From contig NC_087386.1 of the NCBI RefSeq assembly GCF_963675165.1, forward strand, positions 3,164,169-3,228,168: a stretch of 64,000 nucleotides of DNA. The letters are read 5' to 3'. Shown here piece after piece: positions 1-21,185 of the stretch (positions are counted from its first letter, which is position 1; each line of letters begins with the position of its first letter). Origin of the DNA: Halichondria panicea (taxonomy: Eukaryota > Porifera > Demospongiae > Suberitida > Halichondriidae). The notes below the pieces were generated by a model, which did no database searches, had not been told where the DNA came from, and saw only the letters and a program-made list of their open reading frames with translations. The position numbers and the translations under genes are program-made.

Positions 1-505
1 CCAAGAGAGCTTTCTTTCGTGACTACCGGACCATATGGGTGCACATAAAGACAGGAAAAACTAGATACACAGATACTGATATGAGTGTTGTAGAATTATT
101 ATATACATGAACCTTTTGCCTGAAAATCCCTTAATCTCTATGCATAGCAACGTCAACAATTGCTCTGTTAAATCAAGCAAGGAGGACTACTACGTCTTTA
201 AGTGATCATTATCCAAAACGTATTTGTCCTAATTGATTTGTTAGCAGGCCTCGTAGTAACAATTGTGACACTTCCGAACCAAATTAATAATTATACATGT
301 ACTGTACGTGAGAGTGGCCAAAATGAATGCGAGCAATTAAGGGTGAATCTTCTGCTATTAGTAAACCATCACACATCCACGTAAAAAAGTCACTGGACAG
401 CAAATTAATTAATTGAGACCCATGCACCATGTGTCACTTCTTCAATGTGCTTACACTACCATTAAGTTAGACACCACATTATCAATTGCTATACTGCATA
501 CGTAC

Positions 506-10923
<10,418 letters not shown>

Positions 10924-12367
10924 AGGAAAACTCTGTGTGCATCTAATCTGTCTTGGGCCACATGGATATGGGTAGAGATCGACAGCTAGGCTCCCGGGTC
11001 AGGATTGTGATAGGGTACAAGCTAGGGGGTTTTAAGAGTAAATATTTCTGACCCCCCTGTAATATTGAGGGAGCTGTTAACAGCTTGTTCACTATGGTCA
11101 ATAGGCTTTGCATGCAAGCAAACAAATTAGTGACAGTTTGTTTGCAGCTAATGCTAGCATTTAGTGTTCAAAGTGGTTCGGGTATTATGAGACAGGGGGG
11201 GTATTATGAGACACCATTGCAATTAAACGCTAATTGGTCTCTAACATATCTGCTGATATTAAAATTGTGATTATTTTGCCTGTAAAAACAGCTAGTGACT
11301 TTTTACTGGTACCAACTTCATTAAATTCTGTACTTAAACAAACTATTGTGGTATCTCTGTCAACACAAGCCCAAATTTCTTTTGGAAAAAATATAAATGC
11401 AGACAGAGCAGCTGAAGCACTCCTGTTTTAATCAGCTGTCTCATAAAGGCGTTTCATTGGGATATGTGATGGCAAGCCAGCAAGCCTAAAATCCAACATT
11501 AATCGTTATAATTATTGACGCCTGTGATAATATGGAAGATAGAGTAAGATGTGCATGACTTACGATTTCTTATACATGCAAGTTTGAGCCCATGCCATTT
11601 ACAATCAATCAATCAATCAATCAATAAGATTTATCCAACACACAGGAATGGGTAGAACAGTAAACCTCCCTACACAAACAAATAAATTATTAAAATGTAG
11701 GGTGGGTAACTAACTGATTGTGTTCAGGTAACGTACATGTAAGAGTAACTTTAAACATGTTATAGGAGGTACTATTGACTATAGGTAACACGTTCCATAG
11801 AAAGCAGCAAAAAAGAATATCTAAAGCAGTTAATTAACTCTTGATTGCCTACACAGGAGTGCTTGATTGTGCGATCTAGTTCTTTGTGCAGGGAGATGTC
11901 TCGTAGTAGTCATCAAAGCTGATGCAGTCTAGGTGGTTTATTACCTTGTAGGTGTCTGCGGTATAGCACGCTGTGCAGTGAAAGTATTATTTAAAAGTGA
12001 GTGAGTTGCTTACATTTTGCCCTAATGCAACAAGTAAAAAGTTACCATTGCCAAATGAGCTCAGGCTATATAATTATGATAAGGTATAGACCCTAGTGAT
12101 AAAGTTAACGTAGTGCAGAGTGGTGTTTATGCTCTTCATTATGAAATTCGGTGTGTTGTAGATCTAATGCCGTTGGTTTATCTTTCATTTTGATAATATA
12201 AACTGGCAATGCAGGTGTACAACAGTGTATGTGGTGTATAAACTGTGACTCAGTGAGGTGAGGATCTACTGCACCAGGACAAGCATAAAGGTATAGCACG
12301 CTGTGCAGTGAAAGTCATATTCAAAAGTGAGTGAGTTGCAATTATTTCATGATTGTGACAGTTTAGG
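10924..12367. other. Intergenic region between divergent SKIC2 and the beta-helix receptor gene
   Basis: No gene is recognised. It contains a simple (CAAT)n run at 11602-11625 and a pair of nearly identical segments of about 48 bp (11962-12010 and 12290-12337, reading ggtatagcacgctgtgcagt...) just upstream of the receptor ORF. An open stretch at 11234-11431 (plus, 65 codons) has no recognisable motif and I do not call it. The region must hold both divergent promoters, but no core elements stand out. Confidence 0.5.
11962..12337 (+). repeat. Direct repeat pair upstream of the receptor-like gene
   Basis: The segment ggtatagcacgctgtgcagt, continuing with gaaagt, a short variable AT-rich stretch and aaaagtgagtgagttgc, occurs at 11962-12010 and again at 12290-12337. 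The second copy ends about 30 bases before the ATG at 12368. A duplicated proximal promoter or 5' UTR segment is an inference from position only. Confidence 0.6.
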
Positions 12368-15300
12368 ATGATCAGTGTACATGTGGGACAGTTGTTTACT
12401 TGGATGATTCTGGTATTGGCTAATCGTCTATGTGCAACCAACACTTCATTGATTGATGAGTATTACATTCAACCTGATCTGGGAATATCATCTAGTAGTT
12501 ACACCTTGAACCATGTTGTTGGGCTAATGGGAAACCAGTCAACTACTCCGTCTTCATTGACTCTTCATTTCTACCCCGGCAATCATTATCTGAATTCAAA
12601 TTTTTCGCTATTTTATATCGATAATATAACTTTTCAACAGATTGAATCAAGTGAAGATGTACTCATTCATTGTAAGGGTGATGTTGCTTTTCGATTCTTT
12701 AGCATCTCTCTTCTACAAATAACAGGCCTATCATTTGTTTCATGTGGATCTCAAACAGACCACAATTATTATTTGCCTGGTATTTGGATACAATACACGG
12801 TTGCATTTCTTTCAAATATTTCAATCATCAATAGTTCTGCTCCTGCTTTTGAGACTTTTCAAAGTACTATCACCTTCAATAGTGTCACATATTCTAACAA
12901 CGCTCCTCGAGCACCATACAATGTGTTCACTGCTTTGTGGTCCACTGTGATATTTTATGGAGAAAGCGTCTTCAAAAAGAACTCCCAAACTGCTTGTTTC
13001 TTGAGTTTCAGTAATATGACAATTATGGGAAAATTAACATTTTACTCAAACAATGTTGTAAATAGATTTTTCGTTTTACTTATTGGTAGTCAGATGCTGA
13101 TTTTAAGTTCTGGACAAATCCATTTTAACAACAATTTTGCAAATTTGTTATTTGTAGCAGTGTCTAACAGTTTTGTGATAGCTCGTCAAGGATCTATACA
13201 CATGGCTAATAATGAAGGTGCTAATCACAGCCCTACCAAAGTGGCTTTCAACTCAAGTAATCTGTGTCTTATTGATGGTGGAAGTTTTAACTATTTCGGC
13301 AACAGTGGTACGGTCTTCATGATTAACTCTATAATCTCAGTGCACCAAGGAACATTAAACTTTACAAACAACCATGAAAGCTTTAACGATGCTTCTACTA
13401 TTCTGGTGGTTATTACGTGTTCCTTTTATCTTAATGGGGAGATGACCTTTTTTAACAACTCTGGTACTAACACTGGCCTTATCTTTGTACTTTCATCAGC
13501 TAATATGTATGGTAATGTCAGTATAGTGAACAATGAAGCAGATTTGATGGTTGGTTTGGGCATAAACAACTCCACATTGTATATGGAGGGTGCATTGGTC
13601 ATCAGGAACAATACATTGTCAAAGAGTTCAGTTTTATCAGTGTCAAGCAGTCATGTCTATTTAAACTGCACAGTTGACATTTTCCAGAATACTGCACACA
13701 AAGTGGATGGCTTATTTCCTTTTATCATTGCAGTGACATTTAGTGACATTTACTTCTTCCAACGGTTTGAAGCATTTGGTAATTCTGGTCCATATTCATG
13801 TTTTGGGTTAATAAATAGCAATTTCACATCCTATGGAAAATGGTTTTGGAAGAGCAACAATTGCTTAGACTCTTCATATTACTCATTCTCTTCTACCTGT
13901 ATTTTCTTTGGAAATGTGACGTTTTCTAATAATTTTGCAAAAACCGTAAGTGGTGGTGCTATAACGCTTGTTTCCAGTACAATGAAATTGCAAGGTAATA
14001 GCACTTTCATTAAAAACAGATCACCTACTGCTGATGGTGGTGCAATATCTATAATTCGCAGCAAACTCATTTTCAGTGGAAACATAACTTTCAAAGAAAA
14101 CACCGCACTTAGAGGTGGTGCAATCAACCTGTATCACCAGTCTATCCTGATCCTTCAACCAGACCTAGTAAGTCTTGTTTTTGAAAAGAATCAAGCACAA
14201 AAAGGAGGTGCAATCCATGTTGACGATTTGATCAGTTATATAAATTGTACAAACCAGAGAACAATTCAAAAATTTTACTCAGAAAGGCCAATGTGCTTTT
14301 TTGAAGCCCATGGAATTCAAAACAAAATAAAGTTTAAAGATAACCTTGCTTTCTTGAGAGGCAGTGCACTATTTGGTGGTATGCTCGACCGGTGTGTTTT
14401 AGTTTTGAATGTGGTCAACAACAATTCCACTCCATTGGAAGCTTTCTTGGATATATCTGACATTGAATTGAACAATTCCATAATACCTAAAATTTCTTCG
14501 GAATCATTTCGACTTTGCTTATGCCAAAATGGACAGCCAAACTGCAGTATCAGAGAATCGTCTCTTAGAGCAAGACGAGGTGAAACATTTGTTGTAAGTG
14601 TAACTGCTTTTGACCAGCTGAATGCTAGTGTTGAAGCTGTCATTAGAAGCTATCTACAATCAGACTATATTGATAGACATCAGCGTCAGCGTCTTGGAGA
14701 TGGAGGATCACAGCAGACTATCAATAACATGTGTACCAATGTGAGTTATCGCGTTTGGTCTTCATCACAGTCTGAAACAGTGATCTTGTACGTTGAAGGT
14801 CCTTGCAAAGATGAAGGGAATGGATCACACTCGATACAGATAAATTTTACAGACTGTCCACTTGGATTCGATTTAAAATTTGACATTTGTAGCTGTGACC
14901 AAAGGCTTGTTCAATACACCAATACCTGTGACATTGATAGTGAAACTATTGAGCGAAGCACAAACTTCTGGATAGGAGCTAGCTATACAGACAATGGATC
15001 TTACAGTGGTCTCATTTTATATCCAAACTGCCCGTTCACTTACTGCAAGTGGCCTTCCAGAGGAGTTGACCTTACTTCACCAGAAACCCAATGCAATTAC
15101 AACAGATCTGGCATTCTATGTGGCAGGTGTAAAGGAAATGCCAGTTTACTACTTGGCACTTCAAAGTGCTCAAAGTGCTCGGATTATTATTTGTTTTTGC
15201 TGATTCCATTTTCTGTGGCTGGAATATTGCTTGTGGTATGTTTGTTTCTCCTTCGACTCACAGTGGCTGAAGGTTTTCTTCATGGACTAATATTTTATGT

Positions 15301-16393
15301 CAATATCGTCACATCAAACCATTCGTTGTTTGTTCCCAATGGTACATTCAAAGGCTTCTCCATATTTTTAGCCTGGCTAAATCTCGATTTGGGGATTGAG
15401 ACCTGTTTCTACGATGGTATGGACCAGCTTTCTATGGTATGGCTACAATTTGTGTTTCCATTTTACCTTTTGGCTATCGTCTTTCTCATCATCATCGTTA
15501 GCCACTACTCTATCAGAATTTCAAGATTGCTTGGTAAAAATCCCGTAGCTGTCCTCGCGACAGTCATTTTCTTGTCTTACACCAAAATTGTGAGAAATAT
15601 CCTAGTTATATATTCTTACGCTACAGTCGAATATCCTAATCAGCTGTTAATTAGAGTTTGGCTTTTCGATGGCAATGTCAACTATCTTCAGGGGCAACAC
15701 ATAGGATTGTTTGCTTTTGCAGTGCTCATTACCACATTCTTACTTCTGCCTTTTACTTTACTTCTTATTTCCGCACAACTGATGATGAAAAGCCAGAGGA
15801 TCTCATCTTTGCCTGCTTTTTTGAAAGTTAAACCTTTTATCGATGCATACCACGCCCCATACAAACCTAGTCAAAGATATTGGACAGGCCTTTTTCTATT
15901 TTTGCGTTGCATAATCCTCTTGACATTTGCCCTAAATGCTCTTGGTGACTCGAGCATCAATCTTCTTGTCATAACCACTGTCTGTTTAGGGGTGTGTACA
16001 TTGTCATGGATTGTTGGTGGTGTATACACTAATGCCCATCTTGAAGTAATTGAAGCTATTTTGATTCTAAATCTTGGAGTATTTGCAGCTGCTACATATC
16101 ATGTGCAACTGACTGGAGGGAACCAGGCTGCTGTAGCTAATGTTTCTATTACAGTGGCTTTACTTGTTTTCCTCTGGATTGTTATCTCTAGGATAGCTAA
16201 TCGCTTTGAGCTGAAGAGCAAACTGAGCAACTTTCTGAAGCGTGCTGAAGATGAAACAGACAATTTACAAATGGCTACAGACATCATTGAAAGGCCTGAA
16301 AGAGCAATCTCATTTCAAACCATCCCTGCTCCAACGGAGAGGCATGTGAACATTTTTGAGAACAATGAGCTTCGAGAATCGCTACTGGCTTAA
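12368..16393 (+). CDS. Intronless 1341-aa beta-helix ectodomain plus multi-TM membrane protein (receptor-like)
   Basis: A single open exon. An N-terminal signal-like segment (residues 1-25) leads to about 700 Asn/Ser/Phe-rich residues in which short strand-like blocks alternate with 'NN' turns. Four 'GGAI' motifs (about 525-620) resemble PMP/right-handed beta-helix repeats. Many N-x-S/T sequons support an extracellular location. A Cys-rich linker (about 890-940, with GILCGRCKGNASLLLG and CSKCS) precedes roughly 8-9 hydrophobic segments at about 940-962, 970-990, 1021-1047, 1058-1085, 1108-1138, 1171-1192, 1198-1218, 1226-1247 and 1256-1277. A loop with DAYHAPYKPSQRYWTGL and a tail of about 60 residues follow. 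From memory, this layout recurs in large uncharacterised families in sponges, cnidarians and ciliates; the TM part may relate to TRP-like membrane proteins. Function unknown. The lack of introns contrasts with most neighbouring genes. Confidence 0.9.
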   Translation: MISVHVGQLFTWMILVLANRLCATNTSLIDEYYIQPDLGISSSSYTLNHVVGLMGNQSTTPSSLTLHFYPGNHYLNSNFSLFYIDNITFQQIESSEDVLIHCKGDVAFRFFSISLLQITGLSFVSCGSQTDHNYYLPGIWIQYTVAFLSNISIINSSAPAFETFQSTITFNSVTYSNNAPRAPYNVFTALWSTVIFYGESVFKKNSQTACFLSFSNMTIMGKLTFYSNNVVNRFFVLLIGSQMLILSSGQIHFNNNFANLLFVAVSNSFVIARQGSIHMANNEGANHSPTKVAFNSSNLCLIDGGSFNYFGNSGTVFMINSIISVHQGTLNFTNNHESFNDASTILVVITCSFYLNGEMTFFNNSGTNTGLIFVLSSANMYGNVSIVNNEADLMVGLGINNSTLYMEGALVIRNNTLSKSSVLSVSSSHVYLNCTVDIFQNTAHKVDGLFPFIIAVTFSDIYFFQRFEAFGNSGPYSCFGLINSNFTSYGKWFWKSNNCLDSSYYSFSSTCIFFGNVTFSNNFAKTVSGGAITLVSSTMKLQGNSTFIKNRSPTADGGAISIIRSKLIFSGNITFKENTALRGGAINLYHQSILILQPDLVSLVFEKNQAQKGGAIHVDDLISYINCTNQRTIQKFYSERPMCFFEAHGIQNKIKFKDNLAFLRGSALFGGMLDRCVLVLNVVNNNSTPLEAFLDISDIELNNSIIPKISSESFRLCLCQNGQPNCSIRESSLRARRGETFVVSVTAFDQLNASVEAVIRSYLQSDYIDRHQRQRLGDGGSQQTINNMCTNVSYRVWSSSQSETVILYVEGPCKDEGNGSHSIQINFTDCPLGFDLKFDICSCDQRLVQYTNTCDIDSETIERSTNFWIGASYTDNGSYSGLILYPNCPFTYCKWPSRGVDLTSPETQCNYNRSGILCGRCKGNASLLLGTSKCSKCSDYYLFLLIPFSVAGILLVVCLFLLRLTVAEGFLHGLIFYVNIVTSNHSLFVPNGTFKGFSIFLAWLNLDLGIETCFYDGMDQLSMVWLQFVFPFYLLAIVFLIIIVSHYSIRISRLLGKNPVAVLATVIFLSYTKIVRNILVIYSYATVEYPNQLLIRVWLFDGNVNYLQGQHIGLFAFAVLITTFLLLPFTLLLISAQLMMKSQRISSLPAFLKVKPFIDAYHAPYKPSQRYWTGLFLFLRCIILLTFALNALGDSSINLLVITTVCLGVCTLSWIVGGVYTNAHLEVIEAILILNLGVFAAATYHVQLTGGNQAAVANVSITVALLVFLWIVISRIANRFELKSKLSNFLKRAEDETDNLQMATDIIERPERAISFQTIPAPTERHVNIFENNELRESLLA

Positions 16394-17798
16394 ATCGATT
16401 CACCTCGTACTAGACTATCATCTCACAAACCACTGTCTGTATAAATATTATTGTATATACATTAAGCGAGCCTTGTTATTAATTTACTTGAAGTTTATAT
16501 AGCACTGTACGTAGAGGTTGGTAGATTATGCGCTAGCATAATTTTAAGGTACATTTTTTTGGTGAGAATTAAGCTGGCATAATAGGCACATTTATAACAA
16601 TTATGAGAATAATAGGCAGGTTTAACAGAAATACAGGTCAGTACGAGTCATAGTAGCAGCAGTAGCACTGGTAGCACTGGTAGCAGCAGCACTGGTAGCA
16701 CTAGAGTAAAGTATACCAGTCGGACACCGATATCTTCAAAACTACAAAAGATACAGATACGAGTCAAAGACCATTTTAAAGCTAATTTCCTATTCTCCTG
16801 TAGCTATACTGCGCTAATATTAGCGTTTATAGCTAAAATATTGCTGACTAAGCACTTTACAACCCTCACAAAGAAACAAGTGTAGCTCCGCTTTGCAGGG
16901 TCGCCTGATTCTGGGAATTGCGCCACTCTGTACTGCACTCTATCTAGATTGTACTCAGCTTGTGTCAGTTAGCTCTAGCTGTGTAGTTTGGCAAAAACGG
17001 GGATCGGTACGTTCTGACGAAAATCGAAAAATTCGGTATTTTTTTCAAGTTATCACTGCTTGAACTGGAAGCGACTTGGCCTATCCAAGTTTTCGCTGGA
17101 TAATAGGCCCATGGCCATCTGTTTAATAGTGTGTGTAATTAGTTTGAATCAGTCTTGTTTTATTTATGCGTTACACGCCCTTTTACCTGATGCACTTTGA
17201 TGTCTGACGGAATTCGGCGACTTACTGCAACAATCGTCGGACAAAAACAAGGTAAGCTTAAGTTCGGACAGTGCTGATTATTATTCTTAACTAGCTAGCT
17301 GCAGACAGCTCAAACTCCTATCTAGCCTCGAGACCAGGCCGATTAAAATACGTATTTTAATCGGCCTGGATTCGAGGCTAACTCCTATCAGGCTCTGCAC
17401 TAGTCTCGCGAGCAGACGTGGGAGGGAGCGACACTAGCTCTGCCTACTACATGTAGTATTTTTCAACTTCGTTCTATTAAAAAAAAATCGGCCTGGGACC
17501 GTACGGTACCTACTAGATCTATGTAGCCTCAATTCCAGGCCGCTCTTCAGGCTAGTGAAGGATGCTAACTTCTATGCTGCTATTATACCTCTGCTATTAT
17601 ACACCCAGCTACTATGACATCATTAAGAAGGTATGTATATTACTATATAGATGACGTACAATGTACATGGAGAAACAACCAATCAGTCGCCCTCAGTCCC
17701 CTTCCTGATCCTCGCGCACTTGCATATGCGGAGGAATTTGACTTCTAATAATAATAATAACTAGATATTAAACTCTAGGTGTAGTGTGTGTACTTGTT
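16394..17798. other. Intergenic repeats between the receptor-like gene and the Delta-like gene
   Basis: No gene seen. Holds a dispersed repeat at 16514-16660 that also occurs at 40960-41230 (shared blocks gttggtagattatg and caggtcagtacgagt), an (AGCAGCACTGGT)-type low-complexity run at 16655-16705, and a near-perfect palindrome at 17325-17386. At 17500-17545 are further pieces of the 'cctcga..ccaggccg' family. Confidence 0.6.
17325..17386. mobile_element. Minimal palindromic element 'agcctcgagaccaggccgat'
   Basis: Two arms of about 28 bp meet at aaaatacgtatttt and form a nearly perfect hairpin. The arm begins agcctcgagaccaggccgat. It is related to the ends of TE1 (21899-23470), to the palindrome at 39938-39989 and to the fragment at 63207-63255. 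It looks like a transposon collapsed to its inverted termini. Confidence 0.7.
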
Positions 17799-19250
17799 AT
17801 GGCTATCCTATTGCAGGGATCACTTTTTATCCTACTAATGGTGAGCTCAGTGAAAGATATAAGATAAAAACAAGATGATTGTGCAATGCTTTGCTTTGTA
17901 TAGCTGCAGTTCTGTGTGCATGGAGACTATGTTATCATTGTGAGGATTTTCAACTACAATAACCCTACCAACACTGGTGTTTTCCGTGGTGCTAGTGACT
18001 GCTGTGATGGTGTTCGCGAAAACGATATGTGCAGTATTATTCATCGAAGATGTGACAACAGATTCACATTCTGTGTGAAGACACTCAGTGATTCAGAGGA
18101 TGGAACCAGTTCTTGCATAAGTGAGTTTCTGATGACCCCAGAGATCAACTTCAATGATGCTCCCATCGCCTTTACTGGGTCCACCTGGCTGGGATTAGAC
18201 AACCCCTTCAGACTGAATGGCATCACCACAGCATGGCAGGTACACGTAATCAATGTAATGTAATACAGGCCATTTTTATCACCTTATTATTGCAGGGTGC
18301 CCAGGTCTACGTAGAAGTCTATGACCGGGATGCAAATACAGATGGTAGTATATCTTACCAACTAGTTGATCAGTGGAGGCTGTCTGTAGAGCACCTCAAT
18401 GTTACTGCTGGTGCTGCCTTTGGTCCACCGCTCAACTACCCTGGAATACATGGCTATAGTAATCTCAACGTAATTTTCAGAGTAGAGTGCGCAGAAAGCT
18501 ACTATGGAGTGTTGTGTGAGAATCTCAATGAGTGTTTGTCCGAGTCTATAGACTGTAATCAAGGCAACTGTGTGGACGGTGAGGGATTGGAAACCTGTGT
18601 GTGTAACCCTGGATACACTGGACAGTTTTGTGAAACAGAGATCAATGAGTGTGAAGTTTTGAACATTGACTGCAACGAGAATGAACAGTGTATGGATGAG
18701 TTGAACTCTTACTCCTGTGTCTGCAATACTGGCTACACCGGTGCTGATTGTGAGACTAACATTGATGATTGTGAAAGTAGGAACTGCAGTGGAAATGGTG
18801 TGTGTGTGGATGGTGTTAACTCATTCCGTTGTGGATGTATGTCTGGCTTCACTGGAGAGATGTGCAGTGTGGAGATACAAGGTAAATACTTTGAATTCTC
18901 CAGCAAGGGGGAGGATTGTTATAATTAATTTTATGCTGAATGCTCTGCATGCTTCAGCTGCTATAGCTGGTGAAGTGGTGGGAGGACTGGTAGGCATTGT
19001 GCTGATTGCAGTCCTAGTCATTGTCATAGTGATTATCGTCAAGAATAAGCAAGAGTCTTCTAAATACGCCAGTAGGTTTATATCTGTGTGTGTGTGTTTG
19101 TGTGTGTGTGCTGTACAATATCTTGCTTTCTCTGCAGTTAGTGGAGGAACAGCTGAGATTGACATACCATGTAATAACAACATGGTGTACGGTGTGTGTG
19201 AGATGGCCCAGCCTCAACCTATATACGAGAGTGTGGAAGAGAACAACTAG
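17799..19250 (+). CDS. Delta-like type I membrane protein (MNNL-like domain, truncated DSL, three EGF repeats)
   Basis: Exons 17799-17840, 17904-18239, 18296-18881, 18958-19071 and 19138-19250 give 396 residues. Residues 1-22 look like a signal peptide. Residues 24-190 match the Notch-ligand N-terminal (MNNL) domain: DCC near the start, paired Cys, NPFRLNG, and DQWRLSVEHLNV, comparable to the QRHLTV region of Delta. FRVECAESYYGVLC (187-200) is the beginning of a DSL domain, but the four later DSL cysteines are absent and EGF1 follows directly (206-238). EGF2 (242-278) and EGF3 (281-316) look calcium-binding. The TM segment is at about 326-349, with a tail of about 45 residues and no recognised motif. 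Role: candidate Notch ligand or decoy. Exon 2 could instead start at 17910 in the same frame. Retention of the intron after 18881 would end the protein before the TM segment. Confidence 0.88.
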
Positions 19251-19513
19251 AAACTCATGATAAATGTGAATGTTAGCTATGCAACTGTTGTCGAGCATGC
19301 ATGAAGCTGCAGACTAGTGATATCTATAATGATGTCAACATGCATGAGGCAATGACTTTGATATAATTATCTTTACACATTTCCGATGATCTTGTTTTCA
19401 CTGGCGCAATCAATTGCCTCTGGATATTAATTTGATGTCAGGTACAAGTGTGTACTTGTGACTTGTGTCTGTAGCAGACTAATAGATCTAAGGAGATGTG
19501 TTTCTCGTTGGCA

Positions 19514-19879
19514 GAATTGGATACAAGAGCATACAACAGCACCCACGTGCGATCCCCCTAAAATCATTCCAAGTGCAACTCTCAGCTGAAGAAACCAACT
19601 CAATCATGAAGCAGTTCAAAAAGAAGCAGGTCTGTGCAGGCTTTTCTTGCCTTGTGTGATGTTCACTAGTCTAGTTTATATGTGCATGCATCTGAGCACA
19701 CAGCAATAGAGCTAAGTCACAAGCAGTGCTTCAATGTCCTTTCGGACTTTCCATGATGGGATTGGATACAAGATGAAACTGACTCTACTCTAAACAGCCC
19801 CAGCTTACCTTCGTCTTCAACAGTAACTAATAGTGGCAAAGATGTACAAAAAGCTTTAATGATGTACTTTTCTCAGCAA
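19514..19879 (+). pseudogene. Two coding-like fragments of unknown identity
   Basis: An open stretch at about 19514-19630 ends in ...MKQFKKKQ before a GT. A second at about 19723-19879 reads QCFNVLSDFP, then an in-frame TGA, then WDWIQDETDSTLNSPSLPSS... and stops after MMYFSQQ. The codon pattern and flanking splice-like sites suggest remains of a gene or of transposon coding sequence. I do not recognise the family. It may belong with the trihelix gene next door, or be chance. Confidence 0.25.
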
Positions 19880-20029
19880 TAGAGTTACCATGGCAAACTT
19901 AAAATAAATATTTATTAAATGTACAGTAATTAATCAATGACTGACTGCTGTATGAATATGATTGTGTAATACTATGGTTTCTTGTCGACTATAATGAGTT
20001 ATGTTGGTATAGGTTGTTAAACTTGCTAG

Positions 20030-20950
20030 CTAAAATGTAGTGTCGTTGACAAAGTTGTACGATGACGGGTAGTTTTGTGGTGGTGGGTCTCGCTGCTGCA
20101 TGACTAATTGCATCATTCTGTATTCATGCTCCTGGTCTGCCTTCCTTCGTTTTTCATCCAATTCCATTTCTTTCGTCCACCTTTCTTCTTCTCTTTTATC
20201 ATTCTTCTCTTCTGAGTCCTTATGATATTTAAGAAATAAACTCACTGTTTTTTCCATCATCTTCTCCGACTTGCTTTCTTTTTTTGCCCTTTTTTTTGGT
20301 GGCTCAGCTGCTTAATGAATGTGTGCATGTGTGTTAAATAATAACCAAAAACAATAGTTTGTTTATTTAATGTGACGATTATTAACGTTATACTTGTTTC
20401 ATTCTCAGGAGTTTTTTGGCCGGAGTGCCCTGGCCCTGGTGAATCTGACTTCCATCTGCACAAAATGATTGTAGGGTAAGGTACGTATACAATTTTTTTC
20501 AAACAATGAAATTTACCGTTTGCTTCTTCAGGGTCAGGGTCGGAGTCAGTGTCTAGGGCGGCTTCAGTGACCAAGTTTCCTGAATCTAAGAGAGTGACGG
20601 GTGTGGAAGCTGGCCTATGCCCAAGAATGCAGTCCAACTCTTTGTAAAATTTGCACTGTTTCCTTCCATTGCCAGTTTTGTTATTGTGATCTTTGACTTC
20701 TTTGTAGCTTGTTTTAAGGTTTTTAACTTTAGAACGGCACTGTTTCCAATTCCTGGTGTGTCCTTGTTTTTGCAATTTTTTTGCAATTTTTTCATACACT
20801 GATTTGTTACGCACAGCACCATCTAGCTCCTCCTGAATCCTGCTGTCACTCCAAATAGCAAGTAGAGCCCTGACTTCAAGGTCACTCAAATTAAAGCACT
20901 GAGCAGACCGACAAGACGTCTTTTTCAGATATGGGAGCAGCTCAGCATGC
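20030..20950 (-). CDS. Myb/SANT-like trihelix DNA-binding protein, possibly Harbinger-transposon related
   Basis: Three exons are modelled on the minus strand: about 20950-20517, 20444-20394 and 20307-20030. The first carries a trihelix domain: DLEVRALLAIWSDSRIQEEL, KSVYEKIAKKLQKQGHTRNW, KQCRSKVKNLKTSYKEVKD. An acidic stretch (DTDSDPDPEE) follows, then a short Pro/Gly linker, a basic PPKKRAKKESKSEK segment and a charged C-terminal helix (MMEKTVSLFLKYHKDSEEK...). This layout recurs in Myb-like proteins encoded beside PIF/Harbinger transposases and in their domesticated relatives. No transposase was found here. The N-terminal start is unresolved: a stop lies just upstream and no in-frame ATG precedes the domain, so an upstream exon is likely. 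The acceptor of exon 2 was chosen because only that site (after gtcag) keeps frame with exon 3. Confidence 0.7.
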
Positions 20951-21185
20951 AAAATGGTCAACTATATCGACAGTCCATGTAGCCATTATAATTCAACAGG
21001 AAATTGTTATTTGGTGGTTTTATCTGCTTCCTTCAAAGCGGTTTGAGCGTTTACACACGTCTCTTATTTCTCAATCGTCTTGGAAACCGGCTTCAAACCA
21101 CATCAGCGCAAGCGATTTGCAAGTCGATCTAGCGCGTTTGACAGGAAGCGCTTTCAAAGCGAAGCTAAGTGTAAACGGGGCTCTA

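Noticed and set aside
11234-11431. 65-codon plus-strand open frame in the SKIC2/receptor intergenic region
   Set aside because: No motif, no splice context and near gggg-rich repeats; chance open frame is simplest.
14317-14643. 108-codon minus-strand frame inside the receptor-like gene
   Set aside because: Shadow of the plus-strand 1341-residue frame, with no motif.
18821-19183. 120-codon minus-strand frame over the Delta-like gene
   Set aside because: Antisense shadow containing a translated (GT)n run.
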